A stretch of DNA of 64,000 nucleotides from Blastobasis lacticolella (lineage: Eukaryota; Arthropoda; Insecta; Lepidoptera; Blastobasidae). The translations under genes and the position numbers were made by a program. Where the stretch lies: assembly GCA_905147135.1 (NCBI GenBank), contig LR990049.1, positions 11,735,428 through 11,799,427 on the forward strand, written 5' to 3'. This document shows, piece after piece, positions 34,943 through 45,110 of the stretch (its first letter is position 1; every line of letters starts with the position of its first letter). The notes under the pieces are model-generated. The model did not search any database. It was given only the letters and a program-made list of their open reading frames with translations, and was not told the DNA's origin.

Positions 34943-35091
34943 ATAACTAAAAATAAAAATAAATTCAAAAACAAAAAATGGCACAGCAAAAGTACGCAAG
35001 CAATATGGCACAGCAAAACGTACACCGGACTTGTTATTTTAATTAGCGAAAATCGACCAATTAACCGATTGTCAAAAGAAATTATATCAGA

Positions 35092-35665
35092 TTTCCTTGG
35101 TCTATGTCTTGGTCCTGGCCCTGGACCAGGTCCTAGTTTTGGTCCAAGACAAAGTTCAGGTCTAGGGTCCAGGTTCTGGTTCAGGACCATGACCAAAACT
35201 GGAACCTTGATCACAATTTGAGCTTGAACCAGAACCAGGACCTAGACCAGTGCCAGCACATAGACCATAAACATCAGCTGGACTAGGACCTGGATCGGGT
35301 CCACGGACCTGATCCAGGACCTGGTGCGGGGCCAGGACCTGGTCCGAAGCCAGGACCTGGTCCGAAGCCAGGACCTGGACCTGAACCATGACCTGGTCCA
35401 AAGCCAGGACCTGGACCTGAACTAGGACCTGATCCGGGGCCAGTACCCGGACCTGAACCACGAACTGGTTCGGGTCCAGGACATGGACCTGAACCAGTAC
35501 CTGGTCCGGGGCTGGGACCTGGACCTTAACTAGGACCTGGTCCAGGGCCAGGACCTGGTCCTGAACCAGGACCTGGTCCGATGCCAGGACCGGGACTTGA
35601 ACCAGGACCTGATCCGGGGCCAGCATCTGGACCTGAACCACGAACCGGTCCGTGTTCATGACTCG
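35092..35665. repeat. GGACCT-rich minisatellite
   Basis: About 570 bp of imperfect repeats built from CCAGGACCTGGTCC-like units of about 18 and 30 bases (GGTCCAGG/CCTGGACC themes). It is open for 165 codons on the minus strand (VQVQVLAPDQVLV-type repeats) and gives PGPGPG on the plus strand. Open frames are expected from a stop-poor tandem repeat and do not show a gene. Confidence 0.9.
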
Positions 35666-35689
35666 AACCAGGATTTAACTAATGGGATT

Positions 35690-35906
35690 ATTGGGAGAAA
35701 CTCACAGAATCGATAGCCGATGGGGCGGATGTTGTTGAGTGGCGAAATCTGGATGGCCTCCCAAGAGATGGACGGACGACCTCTTTAAGGTCCTAGGCTG
35801 CCGATGGATGCAAGATAACAGAGTCAACCGGAGTGTAAGCCGTGGGAGGCCTGTGTTCAGCAGTGGAACGGGACCTACCTAACTGCCTAAAGATGATGAT
35901 GATGGG
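35690..35906 (+). mobile_element. RTE-clade LINE 3' end, decayed
   Basis: The translation contains PKRWTDDLFKVLGCRWMQ and a later RPVFSSG, matching the conserved RxWTDDLxKVAGxRWMQ C-terminus of lepidopteran RTE reverse transcriptases. A GATGATGATGATG tail follows at 35893-35905. An in-frame TGA (35747-35749) precedes the motif, so it is a dead fragment. Confidence 0.75.
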
Positions 35907-36736
35907 ATTACTGACCCACTGGCACCCGTGACCCTATAACATAAATATTGTTACAAGTTCTCTTTTCTCGCTCTGTATTTTTTTTTTATAATTTTCGATT
36001 TTACACGAAAACTATACAATCGCTATCAGTTTCATCTAAAAGTTGAATATCACATTCGATTTTGGATTCAAAAGGCCGCTAGGGACAGAGACAAATCAAA
36101 GCGCTAGACAGAAACAAAACATATATGAGTGAATGAATGTGACTGATTTTAGCAGGGGTAGCCAGACGAAAAAATTGATCTCTTGTTAATGGTCGATTAG
36201 CTAACAATAGATTGATTGGCCTTTCAGAAACCCACAGTGATTTAACAGCTTGTTAAATGTGACAGTCTGTTAGCTAATCAATGATTTGACAAGCGTTTCA
36301 GAAACCGGGTGTAATACTCGTATTAATGAGCAGTTTTCCAATAGGTATCTAAAGCATTCCTAACCACTCACTAAATGGCGCCCCGACAATTTTGGTAATT
36401 GATAATCGCTTGAAATAGGTTCTTAGCAAACAGGATATAAACACTGAGTACGTTGTATTAGATAATATTGTATTTGTCAATAGTTTTCAACCATTTTAGG
36501 GGTTGTACTAATAATGGAACATAGTGCCAACTCATATAAATATTTCTATTTACATTCGTTCAACCTTTAACAGTTATGTTTATATTAATAAACATTTTAT
36601 TTTTAAGTTTAGTATTAGTTAGTTGCATGAAATTACTGCCACCATCATACAGATTAAAAAAAGATTACCAAAATTGTAGAAGCGCCATCTATTGATGCTT
36701 TTTGAAACCAACTATCAATACCTACTGGAAAACTCC
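35907..36736. other. No gene seen
   Basis: AT-rich. TTGTTAATGGTCGATTAGCTAAC and a loosely inverted GTTAGCTAATCAATGATTTG at 36190-36290 may be an old MITE. Nothing else is assignable. Confidence 0.35.
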
Positions 36737-36956
36737 TCATTATCGTACGTGTTTTTATGATAGTGATTTCCTTCTACTGGTTGAATTTGATCGATAAATT
36801 AGGCTGTTACTTGTAAGGCTCGTTAGCTCAGCGGTTAGAGCGCCCGTTTAATTGTTAATTGAGGTGGTCGGGGGTTCAAATCCTCCACGAGCCGACTATT
36901 ATATTTGTTTTACTTTTTGTATGTAAGACCGTACTATTACTTCCAATTACTTTTTA
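36737..36956 (+). repeat. Repeat with tRNA-like core, copy B
   Basis: Shares both flanks with copies A and C but is in the opposite orientation and truncated at both ends. Its right end abuts a LINE 3' fragment. Confidence 0.7.
36817..36893 (+). tRNA. tRNA-like sequence, copy B (probable pseudo-tRNA)
   Basis: Same 77-nt cloverleaf-like sequence as copy A, with intact Pol III boxes: A box TAGCTCAGCGG at 36824-36834 and B box GGTTCAAATCC at 36873-36883. The acceptor and D stems pair perfectly. The anticodon arm is again abnormal. It is transcribable in principle, but probably not a working tRNA. Confidence 0.5.
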
Positions 36957-37103
36957 TAATCTTATTCCTGAATGTATTATTAATTTGCCTGAATCACAAT
37001 TTAAAGAAAAGGTGAAAACGACTTTAATGAAAAAAGCCTATTATAAAATTGATAAATATAACAATGACAAAAATGTATTGTGTACTACTAGCTCTTCGAA
37101 ATA
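36945..37103 (+). mobile_element. LINE C-terminal fragment (Jockey/CR1-like)
   Basis: Encodes LIPECIINLPESQFKEKVK then KKAYYKIDKY, the familiar C-terminal tail of insect non-LTR polymerases, ending in TAG at 37101-37103. It abuts the tRNA-like repeat copy B. Confidence 0.6.
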
Positions 37104-37383
37104 GGAAGTCATTTATAAATTTACAATTTTGTAAATTGGGTAAGGATGATTTGATGTGGAATAGTCATTGAATAACAAATATTTTTTTAATATGTACGGC
37201 TTTAGCATTGCATGCTCACTTAAACTAGTCTGCCTGGTGGTGGTGTGGGGGTCGGATCGTTCTCTTCCCTCAAATATGGTTGAATTAGACAATGGCTGGG
37301 CCATGCGTCATGCTCGTGAACGGGTGCTGCCTTGATGGACTGGCCTGCTTTTGCTGCACCATGTTTTTTAATTCTTGGCTGTC

Positions 37384-37882
37384 CTGACCGATTTGTAGAG
37401 GTTCACATCATATTCCAATCAACACAGGCTCACTCAAATTAAATTGACAAATGTAATGCTATTATATTTAAAAGTACCTGTGGGTTTCTTGCCGTTTCTT
37501 TCTCCCACAGATGGTCATTTTCCTAACTAAAGCTGCATACTGACAGACTGACGACATTCTTTTTACTTTTTGTTCCGAGCTCAGGGGGCGACGCAGGTAG
37601 GCCGGCTGGTGCGTGCGGGTGTGAGCGTTGGCGGGCTGGCTGGGGCCGGGCACGCGCCGCACATGACTCGCTGAGGCGGTTATATGCGTGCCATTTATAG
37701 GTGCCCGGTGTCGCGCCGGAGTAAGCCCTCGTACGCGCTGATCAGTCTGCATGCGTCACCTTCTACCTGGATGAGCTCGCTTTACTTTCCCTTTGGTTTC
37801 CGTTAGTTTTTTGACTATTGAAAAGAGGTTTAATTAACGTAATCCTAATTCAATAAATACTTTTTCATTTTCATTTTATTTG
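37384..37882 (+). repeat. GC-rich interspersed element with (TTTTCA)n tail, copy 2
   Basis: Reverse-complement partner of 34445-34942, with about 2.4 kb between them. It begins CTGACCGATTTGTAGAGG and ends AATAAATACTTTTTCATTTTC. The 94-aa frame inside has no recognisable domain. Confidence 0.75.
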
Positions 37883-38090
37883 AATTGCCATAATCACTTG
37901 GCACGCGGGTGGAAAATACACAACAGAAAATGCTGCTGCCCATTTCGCAACCTATGGAGGTAATAGTCAACATTCTATTCTTCCGGTCACACATACGCTC
38001 ATATTACCACCGCCGAGTGAAAAAATTTGATCATCTAAAACAGGGAGATGTAGGTTTTATAATTAGGTAATTACTCTAATGTCCTTCCAC
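37883..38090 (-). repeat. Sister of the GATG-tail family, copy 1
   Basis: Matches the reverse complement of 39660-39872. Both share GGCACGCGGGT, AGAAAATGCTGCTGCCCATT and CATAATC-type landmarks with the more abundant GATG-tail elements, at clear divergence. Confidence 0.6.
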
Positions 38091-38127
38091 TCAGCTCCTG
38101 TATGTGATGATGATGATGTTGATGTGA

Positions 38128-38265
38128 AGGCGATATTGGTGATCGAAAATAATTTAGTCCGCGTCCCGTGCTGCCCCAGGAACAAATACAAAACGGAGCA
38201 AAATCTACTCGCTTATAAGTGATCTAAGTGGGTGGAACTACGTACAAGTTATAATACCTATGTAG
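38128..38265 (-). repeat. Interspersed repeat, inverse copy of 32605-32735
   Basis: Reverse complement of the 32.6-kb copy, with GTGGGTGGAACTACGT and GGAACAAATACAAAACGGAG as landmarks. Divergence is moderate. Confidence 0.65.
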
Positions 38266-38409
38266 TGTATCTGTCTATTATTTGTTTTACTGCTAGTTAA
38301 ACACTGAATTTATTAAGGCTTACCCGCATTGGTACATCATTATAAATACATGGCGGTAGTTTATTGAACGTTACTGACAAAACTAAAGGTTGCGACTTTT
38401 AAAATAAAT

Positions 38410-38673
38410 CATCATCATCACAGCCCGTAACAGTCCATTGCAGGACTTCAGGCCTCTCCTACGAAAGGGGAGGTTACTGCCATAATCTCCACGCTTGGCA
38501 GGCGGGTTGGAGATCGCAGACTTTAAATATAACAATGGAAAATGCTGCTGCCCATATTCCAGACTACGGAGACTCTTGATCTTTTGCCTCGAAAACATTA
38601 TTCGCCTTGTACGACACCCACGAGTGCAAGGGGTTGGTGCTATTCTACTCTGCCGGACACCACACGGCCAAAA
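38410..38673 (-). mobile_element. GATG-tail SINE-like element, inserted in tRNA-like repeat copy C
   Basis: 264 bp with a (CATCAT)n end at left (the 3' tail on the minus strand) and CACACGGCC near the right end. It is flanked by TTTAAAATAAAT at 38398-38409 and 38674-38685, a retroposition-type target duplication. Landmarks: GTACGACACCCACGAGTG, GGCAGGCGGGTTGGAGATCG. No tRNA-type head is visible, yet the 5' end (GGCCGTGTGGT) is constant among copies. Confidence 0.8.
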
Positions 38674-38755
38674 TTTAAAATAAATGATGACAATAAATTC
38701 AGCAAAAGTAAATGGAAGTCATACATACAAAAAGTGAAACAAATATAATATAGCC

Positions 38756-38832
38756 GGCTCGTGGAGGATTTGATCCCCCGACCACCTCAATTAACATTTA
38801 AACGGGCGCTCTAACCGCTGAGCTAACGAGCC
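38756..38832 (-). tRNA. tRNA-like sequence, copy C (probable pseudo-tRNA)
   Basis: 77 nt with the same stems as copies A and B. The B box is changed to GGATCAAATCC, a T-to-A change at a key TTC position that should weaken Pol III recognition. This supports decay of this copy. Confidence 0.5.
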
Positions 38833-39659
38833 TTACAATTGTACAGCCGAATTTATCGATCAGATTCAATCAGTAGAAAGAAAATCACAATCATACAAGC
38901 ACATGCGATAATTAATATTAGTCATTAATTACCATTGCATTCCATAAACGTTTGTGACTCAACGGGAACAAAGGTCAATGTGTAGTCTAAAACGACTGGA
39001 CCGATTTGAAGATATCAGGCATTCTTCAGATTAGCCCAGCTAGTGATCAAGCGACGCCAGGGTGTGTCGCTAGTATTCCATATAATATTTCCAATCCGGT
39101 TTCATGGCCTTCTTAGGCGATATTTTTGGAAACCGTTGTTTTGGTTAGCGAATGCATGCGTCATAAATTCATAATACGTAGTTATGTCACTGAATAGCTT
39201 TAAGTAGCTATCTCGACTCGTCTATATTTGTGCGTCGATACAGAACACAATCACATTTTATCTTTTATTGGTTTCGCGTAAACATAACAGGGCTTACCTG
39301 TATCATTTCGATGTTGTAATATACCTACGTGGGGTACCTAAAGTAAATATTTAAATAAAGTACACTTTAGTGCTCGGTTAACCAAGAACACAAGCAAACG
39401 ACTGTTACAACGAAAACAATTAATTTTCTGCCAATGCTGGTATCCAATGCACTCGTTCTTCTGTGGTTAGAGCTGATAGTAACAAATGGATGGCTGCCAA
39501 GCCAAGTAGCAGATAAATGCGGAGCGTCTGCGCTATGACGATATTTTGCTGCCAAACCATTAAGGCTTTAGGACCATTGCAAATACTTATTGCAATAGGT
39601 TGTCCATCCATTTGAGTGACTATATCTATACATGTTTTGGTGATCAAATCCTTCCATTA

Positions 39660-39872
39660 GGGTCTTAGTTAATTACCTATATCTCCCTGTTTTGGATTAT
39701 CAAATTTTTTCACTTCATGAGGGTAATATGAGCGTATGTGTGACCGGAAGAATAGAATGTAGTCCATCCATTGTAGGGTATCGTAAAAGGCGACTGAATA
39801 TTTACCTCCATAAGACCGGGAAATGGGCAGCAGCATTTTCTGTTATGTATCTGCAACCCGCGTGCCAAGGCT
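39660..39872 (+). repeat. Sister of the GATG-tail family, copy 2
   Basis: Contains GTATCGTAAAAGGCGACTGA and AAATGGGCAGCAGCATTTTC, related to GTGTCGTACAAGGCGACT of the main family. Ends ACCCGCGTGCCAAG just before the flank of MITE copy 2. Confidence 0.6.
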
Positions 39873-39923
39873 CATTACGTAATTCTGTTGTTATCAATTA
39901 TCTGATTTCAATGATTGAACTTG

Positions 39924-40027
39924 TTACTTTTGCGATTACGTATGATCAATTTAATAGTTTCAGTTTATTGCAATGAAACTATGTTAGCTGAAGCCATGAA
40001 ATCGATAATACGTAATCGCAAAAGTAG
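39924..40027. mobile_element. Short palindromic MITE, copy 2 (core inverted relative to copy 1)
   Basis: Same arms as copy 1 (TTACTTTTGCGATTACGTATG and its complement). The core reads ATTGCAATGAAACTATGTTA, the reverse complement of copy 1, while the preceding flank (TCTGATTTCAATGATTGAA) runs in the same direction in both. Confidence 0.7.
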
Positions 40028-40039
40028 CAATTTCAATAA

Positions 40040-41090
40040 ATTAAATTAAGGTCGTTTTATGGATTCTACATTATTAAGGTTGACGTCCATAAGTGTATAT
40101 ATTTATACCTATGTTGAATAAATAATTTTGAATTTAACCTACGTGTGATTGCCGAATCCATTTCATGTTTGTGCGTGTTTGAACTTTCATTCTGTACCTA
40201 TACTGTAACTGTATCCGTCCATCTAGTTCGAATAAACCTCAAAAGTGAGTGAACTTTCTTATTCCTATACCCAAACCACCACCAGTGCCATCACATTACT
40301 CGTACTTTACCTACATAAAACTGGGGAAGGCTTTCTTCTACAGTCATACATAGGTATTATATTATAAATCTTCTTTGTTGGGACAAACATACACACGCGG
40401 CTGGGGACTTTGTCTTAAGCTAGGGCTAGATTAGAAAACCACTTGGTCTTAACACAGGCCTGTATAGTTGTGTGGTCGTACTTTAACTTGCACCATTTGT
40501 TATGCTAATGCTTTAGTTAGTAATTTATAGTGGTTATCGTAGAATGTCGTTTTATGTGGGGCGTTGTTAGGTAGGCTGCTTGGCCGGTAGGTAGAGGTGG
40601 ATAATGCGTCAACGTTGCAGCTCTGTGTCGTGGCTCGTGTTGCATTCGACAGTCGGTAAACTTGGTAATTGCATTGGCTAAATATAATTCGCGCATTGGT
40701 ATTCGGCTGCAGACTTGTGTAGCCCGGCGCTGCGCGCGCGCACTCCTCGCATCCAAATCGCTGCCAGACACTATCGTAGGCTACGAATAGACTTAATTCT
40801 ACGACTTCGTTCGTAATGCGTTTCCAAACAATGTAAGTGCGGTATTGAATACTTATTTCAGTCGGCTGAGTTGCTTTGTTCAGGTTGGTATCTATAAATG
40901 TAATTCTGATTTGTATTTGTTTACAAACACGGTCTTGTGGTTTAGGTAGTATGTAGTCACATGGATATATTGCCTCCCTATCTACTTTATGCGTGGTATG
41001 GGTTGGCATTGATTTTTTAAAATACCTATCCCCGTAGCGGTGGTAATTTTGGTAAGAAAATGGCTGATTTTGATGATAACCCTATAATAT
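40040..41090. other. Unassigned apart from the 169-codon frame
   Basis: No repeat family recognised. See the doubtful frame at 40500-41009. Confidence 0.35.
40500..41009 (-). CDS. Unrecognised 169-codon open frame (doubtful)
   Basis: The longest frame outside the retrovirus. It starts MPTHTTHKVDREAIYPCDYI and ends at TAA. No signal peptide, membrane span or known motif is visible. No polyadenylation signal follows closely, and no neighbouring exon is apparent. Length alone is weak support in this AT-rich DNA. It could be a chance frame or an exon of an unrecognised gene. Confidence 0.15.
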   Translation of the reverse strand: MPTHTTHKVDREAIYPCDYILPKPQDRVCKQIQIRITFIDTNLNKATQPTEISIQYRTYIVWKRITNEVVELSLFVAYDSVWQRFGCEECARAAPGYTSLQPNTNARIIFSQCNYQVYRLSNATRATTQSCNVDALSTSTYRPSSLPNNAPHKTTFYDNHYKLLTKALA

Positions 41091-41694
41091 GTTAGGGGAT
41101 CCCACACTATGCGTCGCGAAGCCCTGAGACGTGGTGGGATCAAGGGCGTCGCGAAACGTTAAAAATGACCCAAATCAAATTAGAAAAAGGAATGAGAATA
41201 GCGGTTTAGGAGCATCGGTGACTCGAGGTACCGAGTTCGAACCTCAGTTCCGCCACGTACCAAATACTCTTTTCTGAGTTATGTACATTAGTAGAACACT
41301 AACCAATGCTCTTATGGCAAGGGAAAACATCGTAAAAATTGGGCACTCAGGCGACTAAACCATGATCCAATCTGATCAGATTCCTCCGTTAACAGGGTCA
41401 CGGAGGTCAGATGGTAGTCGCTTCACTGTAATTACCTCATCTGCCAAGTCCTGGATCATGGTCAAGGCGGATCCCAGGCCCTCGCGAGCGTGAACACAAC
41501 CCGGACATTAACGATTATGAGAATAGCGATTTAAAAATTCATATGAAAAGTTTCGCTTAGAAAAGCAAGGTTTGGATCTTTTCAGTGTATTTTAATGTCT
41601 TTTAGAGCCAAACACAGGGATCTCCTTTTAGAAGGGCATCGCAGAAAATTACAGCTTGTAAAAGGAGTCGCGGTGTGAAAAAGATTGGGAACCC
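41091..41694. mobile_element. Possible TIR (hAT-like) element hosting a SINE
   Basis: Left end TTAGGGGATCCCACACTATG and right end GATTGGGAACCCCTGAAA are loosely inverted (AGGGGWTCCCA). GTCGCGAAGCC and GGAGTCGCGGTG lie near the two ends. The SINE at 41209-41516 splits it. No transposase frame seen. Confidence 0.4.
41209..41516 (+). mobile_element. tRNA-derived SINE with 17-bp target duplication
   Basis: About 308 bp with a degraded B box (AGTTCGAACCT), GAAAACATCGT in the body and CCCGGACATTAACG at the end. ATGAGAATAGCGRTTTA flanks it at 41192-41208 and 41517-41533. It is inserted in a larger TIR-like element. Confidence 0.8.
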
Positions 41695-42234
41695 CTGAAA
41701 TGTAGCCTAAAACATTATTTTGTAAATTGAAGTCTAGGTAAGTACCTACCTAAGTACAAATTCTTTTTAACAACTTTAAACAATTTCACACTTAACCAAG
41801 GCGCAGGAAAAGTTTCATCTATATTTCCCTTGGTAGGCGGGGAAATTTTAGGATTGCTCAAGTGATTTATGTAATACCTAATTGCCGTAGTGCTCCTAGT
41901 CTCTTGGCACATGGTTTATAACTTTAAACCGTTTAAAAGTGTAATTAATTACTATAGGTAGGTACTTACAGTCGCGCGAGACCGTTCAATGTCACTGCGC
42001 TCGATGCCAATGTGACTAACGTACTAAATAGCGCTGTACGTGATGTATTTGCTTAATATTCCATAAAGCCATTAACCATCGGCCGCTAGGCGACTAGTGT
42101 TGGCAGACGCCATTGGTATTACATGATTAACAGCTATAATTACGTCAACAACAATGTTGTTAGAGCGTGGCTATGATATTGATTTTAATCGCAACGAACT
42201 CGTAATGTGGATTGGGTACAATATCGTGTGTTCC

Positions 42235-42520
42235 CTGATTATTATAGTCTAGACGCCTTCAAGGCTAGAGTGAATAGGCAGGACAGGCATGCTCCAGCAT
42301 CGGCCGCGTCCATAGGCGTAGGAAGGGGGGGAGCCGGGTGGGCCGTGCCCACCCCAGACTGATCTAGTGCCCACCCCAGGATGAGGTGCTCACTGGTTTT
42401 ACTTTAGCGATTGACTCGGCTTCATCGGCCACCTCAGGGGCCAGGCACCCCTGGAAAATAGCCCTAGATACGCTTATGGCCACGTCACTTACAACCAGGT
42501 GAGATGGCGGTCAAATGCCT
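42235..42520 (+). mobile_element. LINE 3' end split by a MITE
   Basis: GACGCCTTCAAGGCTAGAGTG, AATAGGCAGGACAGGCAT and ACTTACAACCAGGTGAGATGG correspond to the LINE tail at 482-665. The two halves are separated by a 168-bp element at 42311-42478. Confidence 0.6.
42311..42478. mobile_element. hAT-like MITE with 8-bp target duplication
   Basis: Termini CATAGGCGTA and TACGCTTATG are inverted with one mismatch. GCCGCGTC at 42303-42310 and GCCACGTC at 42479-42486 are an 8-bp duplication with one change. Inserted in a LINE fragment. Confidence 0.7.
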
Positions 42521-42584
42521 AGCTAGTCTAATTATATCTAAAAAATAACAGCTTTCAAGCTATTTTAACGAAGTAACTATTTGA

Positions 42585-42715
42585 GGCATGTATGTATGTA
42601 AACTCTTTATTGCATCAAATACTTTAGAACTATATAACAAAAGTAATATAAAATACATTGCAAAGGCGGGCTCCCACAATGGGATTTCTTACAGATAACC
42701 TTAGATAAGCTGAAA
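42585..42715 (-). mobile_element. LINE or retroposon 3' end (minus strand)
   Basis: ACTCTTTATTGCATCAAATAC and GCAAAGGCGGGCTCCCACAA look like the reverse complement of a common lepidopteran LINE 3' UTR. No frame visible. Confidence 0.4.
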
Positions 42716-44505
42716 GGAGCTTTAACGAGCGGAGGAGGCAACAATGAGTATCTATACTATAGATACAAAGTCATCGTCAGGCATCGCATCGTAATTAACA
42801 TCCTTTTGCTAAAACTGTAGACTAAGTACTTACGATTAAACTTTAAACAACGTCGATGTCACTCCACCCGAAAACTTGAACCCGATTCCCTAGCCAGCTG
42901 TACAGTGCAGAATACGTGCAACATCTAGATTCTAGACGCACGTAGGTGGCTGAACTAAGTCAACAAATCATATTTATTCTAGTCTCCTACACATTACGTC
43001 GGGCTGCTGGTATCTAGTGTAAACAGCGCTGGAGTACCGCTAGCGGCGGGCGGGCTGCCTCTAACCAGTTTAATGAAGAGATTTGGCACGACTGCTCGGG
43101 CCTTAACGGTGTCTCCCTACAGATAAATGCTTTATTATTGTACCTACGAGCGTGCACTGCGCTGCCACTATTGTGGATGCTAAATACGGAACGAGATTAC
43201 CGGGAGAAGCTCCTTGTTTATGCCAATTGTAAACGGTTTGGAACTTTGGTTTTGGAAGGCAAGTTTAACAGTTCGATCTCACACTTTCACAGCCCACAGC
43301 AATCGACTACTGGACTTAAGCCTGCTCCACATTAGTGGAGGTGGAGGGAATTGTTTGCCACGCTTGGCAGAAGGGATGGAGATGGCAGTGTTGAATAAAA
43401 AAGCATTACACACTCTCCTCACCTACTTCGCCATTCAATCGACGGGGTTGATGCTACGTACTAGGTACTTTGTCGGTTACCCACGGCGCTTGTATTTCTA
43501 TAACGAAATAAGTACCTATACTGGCCGAATATAGTGTAAGTCATCGACTCGATAAGAAGAAGAATATGTACCTAGGCTGAGCTTTTACGAAATCGGTCAA
43601 AATAGGTGATAAATATGCTGTTCCTTATGGCTATTACGCAATTAAATTTAAATAAATTTTCCCGGTCCGCCTCTCACCACGTCGCCGTTACGTTGGACGT
43701 AATTTACATTCCGGACAAGTAGAAAGACATTTCCGGGTGATGATCATTTGTTATATTGTCCACGGATGCCAACGCGATGTATGGTGATGGGACAAAACGC
43801 TTGGCTCGCCCGTCGACTGGCACGAAGTCTCGACTCGCGGCCGCAGCTTAGACTGTTGTGGCATACCAAGCTCTGTGGTTCATTCCCATTAAGTACTAAG
43901 CTCGTATTTGTCTACTACTAGCTACTAGCTAGCGGATACTTTTCTCATAAAGTACCTACGCTATGCATTTGTTTGTACATTACATACATTATTAATTTCG
44001 AACAAATAACATTATATGCGTTTTTATATAAAGAGATGAGGCGGGAATTTTTAGTAAGCAGTGAAAATAACAAAATTCCCTTTAAATGCTCAAGAAAACA
44101 ATCATAAAAATATATAAGTATACTTTTTTAGATTAACCTAGTTTTAGTTAGTTAAGTTCTGTACTTATTTGCTAGAGATATAGAGTGGAACTTTAATCTT
44201 GGGTGCTGAATGCCAATAAAACGTAGGGATTGAGCCGTCCGCGCGTCCGTATGCGGGTGTAGGTGAAGCCATGATTAATCTGCAAGTCTGAACTTTATCC
44301 TCATCAAGGCGTGCAGGCTGCGCCGCGCCACAGATGCGGATACCAATCTTTTCCGCAACTGGGTCATTAAGATGGAAATACTTTTAAGAGCTTCATCATA
44401 AAGCTAAAGGCGCTCAAGATCTGTCCAGCGCTCGTTTCTATTTAAAAATTCTATTAGTGTCGTCCCAATTGAACTCAAAAACCTAAAATAAGGTTATAAG
44501 TTGAC
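42716..44505. other. No gene seen
   Basis: Mixed AT-rich DNA with one degenerate repeat at 43285-43400. ACTACTAGCTACTAGCTAGC near 43915 is a small local repeat. Confidence 0.4.
43285..43400 (-). repeat. Degenerate relative of the GATG-tail family
   Basis: CACAGCAATCGACTACTGGAC and CACGCTTGGCAGAAGGGATGG recall CAGTCCACTGCAGGAC and CACGCTTGGCAGGCGGGTTGG of intact copies. Only the 3' part is present. Confidence 0.4.
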
Positions 44506-44735
44506 TGCATATCGATTCTCTTACGGTGAGCGAAAACATTGTGATTAAACCTGCATATTCAGGCGGCTGAATGTGTAACAATGGTCCAATATGGTCTGGT
44601 TTCCCTGGTAGCAGGTTCACGTAGATCAAATGGCTGTCTCTCCAATGACAATCTGCTAAATCCTGGACCATGGTCAAGTAAGACCCCGAACCCTCGTGCT
44701 CGCGAGCACAACCTGGACATTAACGCCAAGATGGC
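44506..44735 (+). mobile_element. tRNA-derived SINE, 5'-truncated
   Basis: Contains CTTACGGTGAGCGAAAACAT, CAGGCGGCTGAATGTGTA, and ends GGACATTAACGCCAAGATGG, all matching the full-length SINE at 7779-8120 in reverse. Confidence 0.75.
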
Positions 44736-44869
44736 TTTTACACATTTTATAGTGATAAAAATAATAACAAAAACCATTTTGGTCAAAAGTAAACTCTAAC
44801 TCGATTTCACCGCAGTATCAGCCACCCGCACAAACGCATAGATATTAATACAACAGCCCGATTGCATAT

Positions 44870-45110
44870 TTGATTGCGACACGCGCTGTGCAGACACAAA
44901 TGACAGGGAAGGTAGCTGCGCGCCGACAATGGCGGCGAACGGCACCGGTACTTCCAATATTCGTTCATTTGCATACCCGCGCGGTAGGCCACCGCCGCCG
45001 CCGCACCGCGCCGCCACTCGCAGCGCCCGCACCAGCGTCGCACAACGAGAGGGCGGAATGGAATATTTAAGCGAGACGTGGGAAGACCTAAAACAACTTC
45101 AAAAGCGACG
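44870..45110. other. CpG-rich island
   Basis: GCCGCCGCCGCACCGCGCC and flanking CpGs produce overlapping Arg/Ala/Pro-rich frames on both strands, a sign of composition rather than coding. No gene recognised. Confidence 0.3.

Larger units (their letters stand above)
38388..39023 (-). repeat. Repeat with tRNA-like core, copy C, split by a SINE-like insertion
   Basis: Homologous to copy A (24422-24808) over its whole length, but carries a 264-bp insertion of the GATG-tail family at 38410-38673 flanked by TTTAAAATAAAT duplications. Copy A shows the uninserted sequence at the equivalent point. Confidence 0.75.

Noticed and set aside
35162..35659. 165-codon frame on the minus strand
   Set aside because: It is a by-product of the GGACCT minisatellite, with no start context or domain. 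Opposite-strand frames are open too.
38410..38673. Helitron end for the GATG-tail family
   Set aside because: Target-site duplications of 11-12 bp are present, whereas Helitrons insert between A and T without duplication. No CTRR hairpin end is seen.
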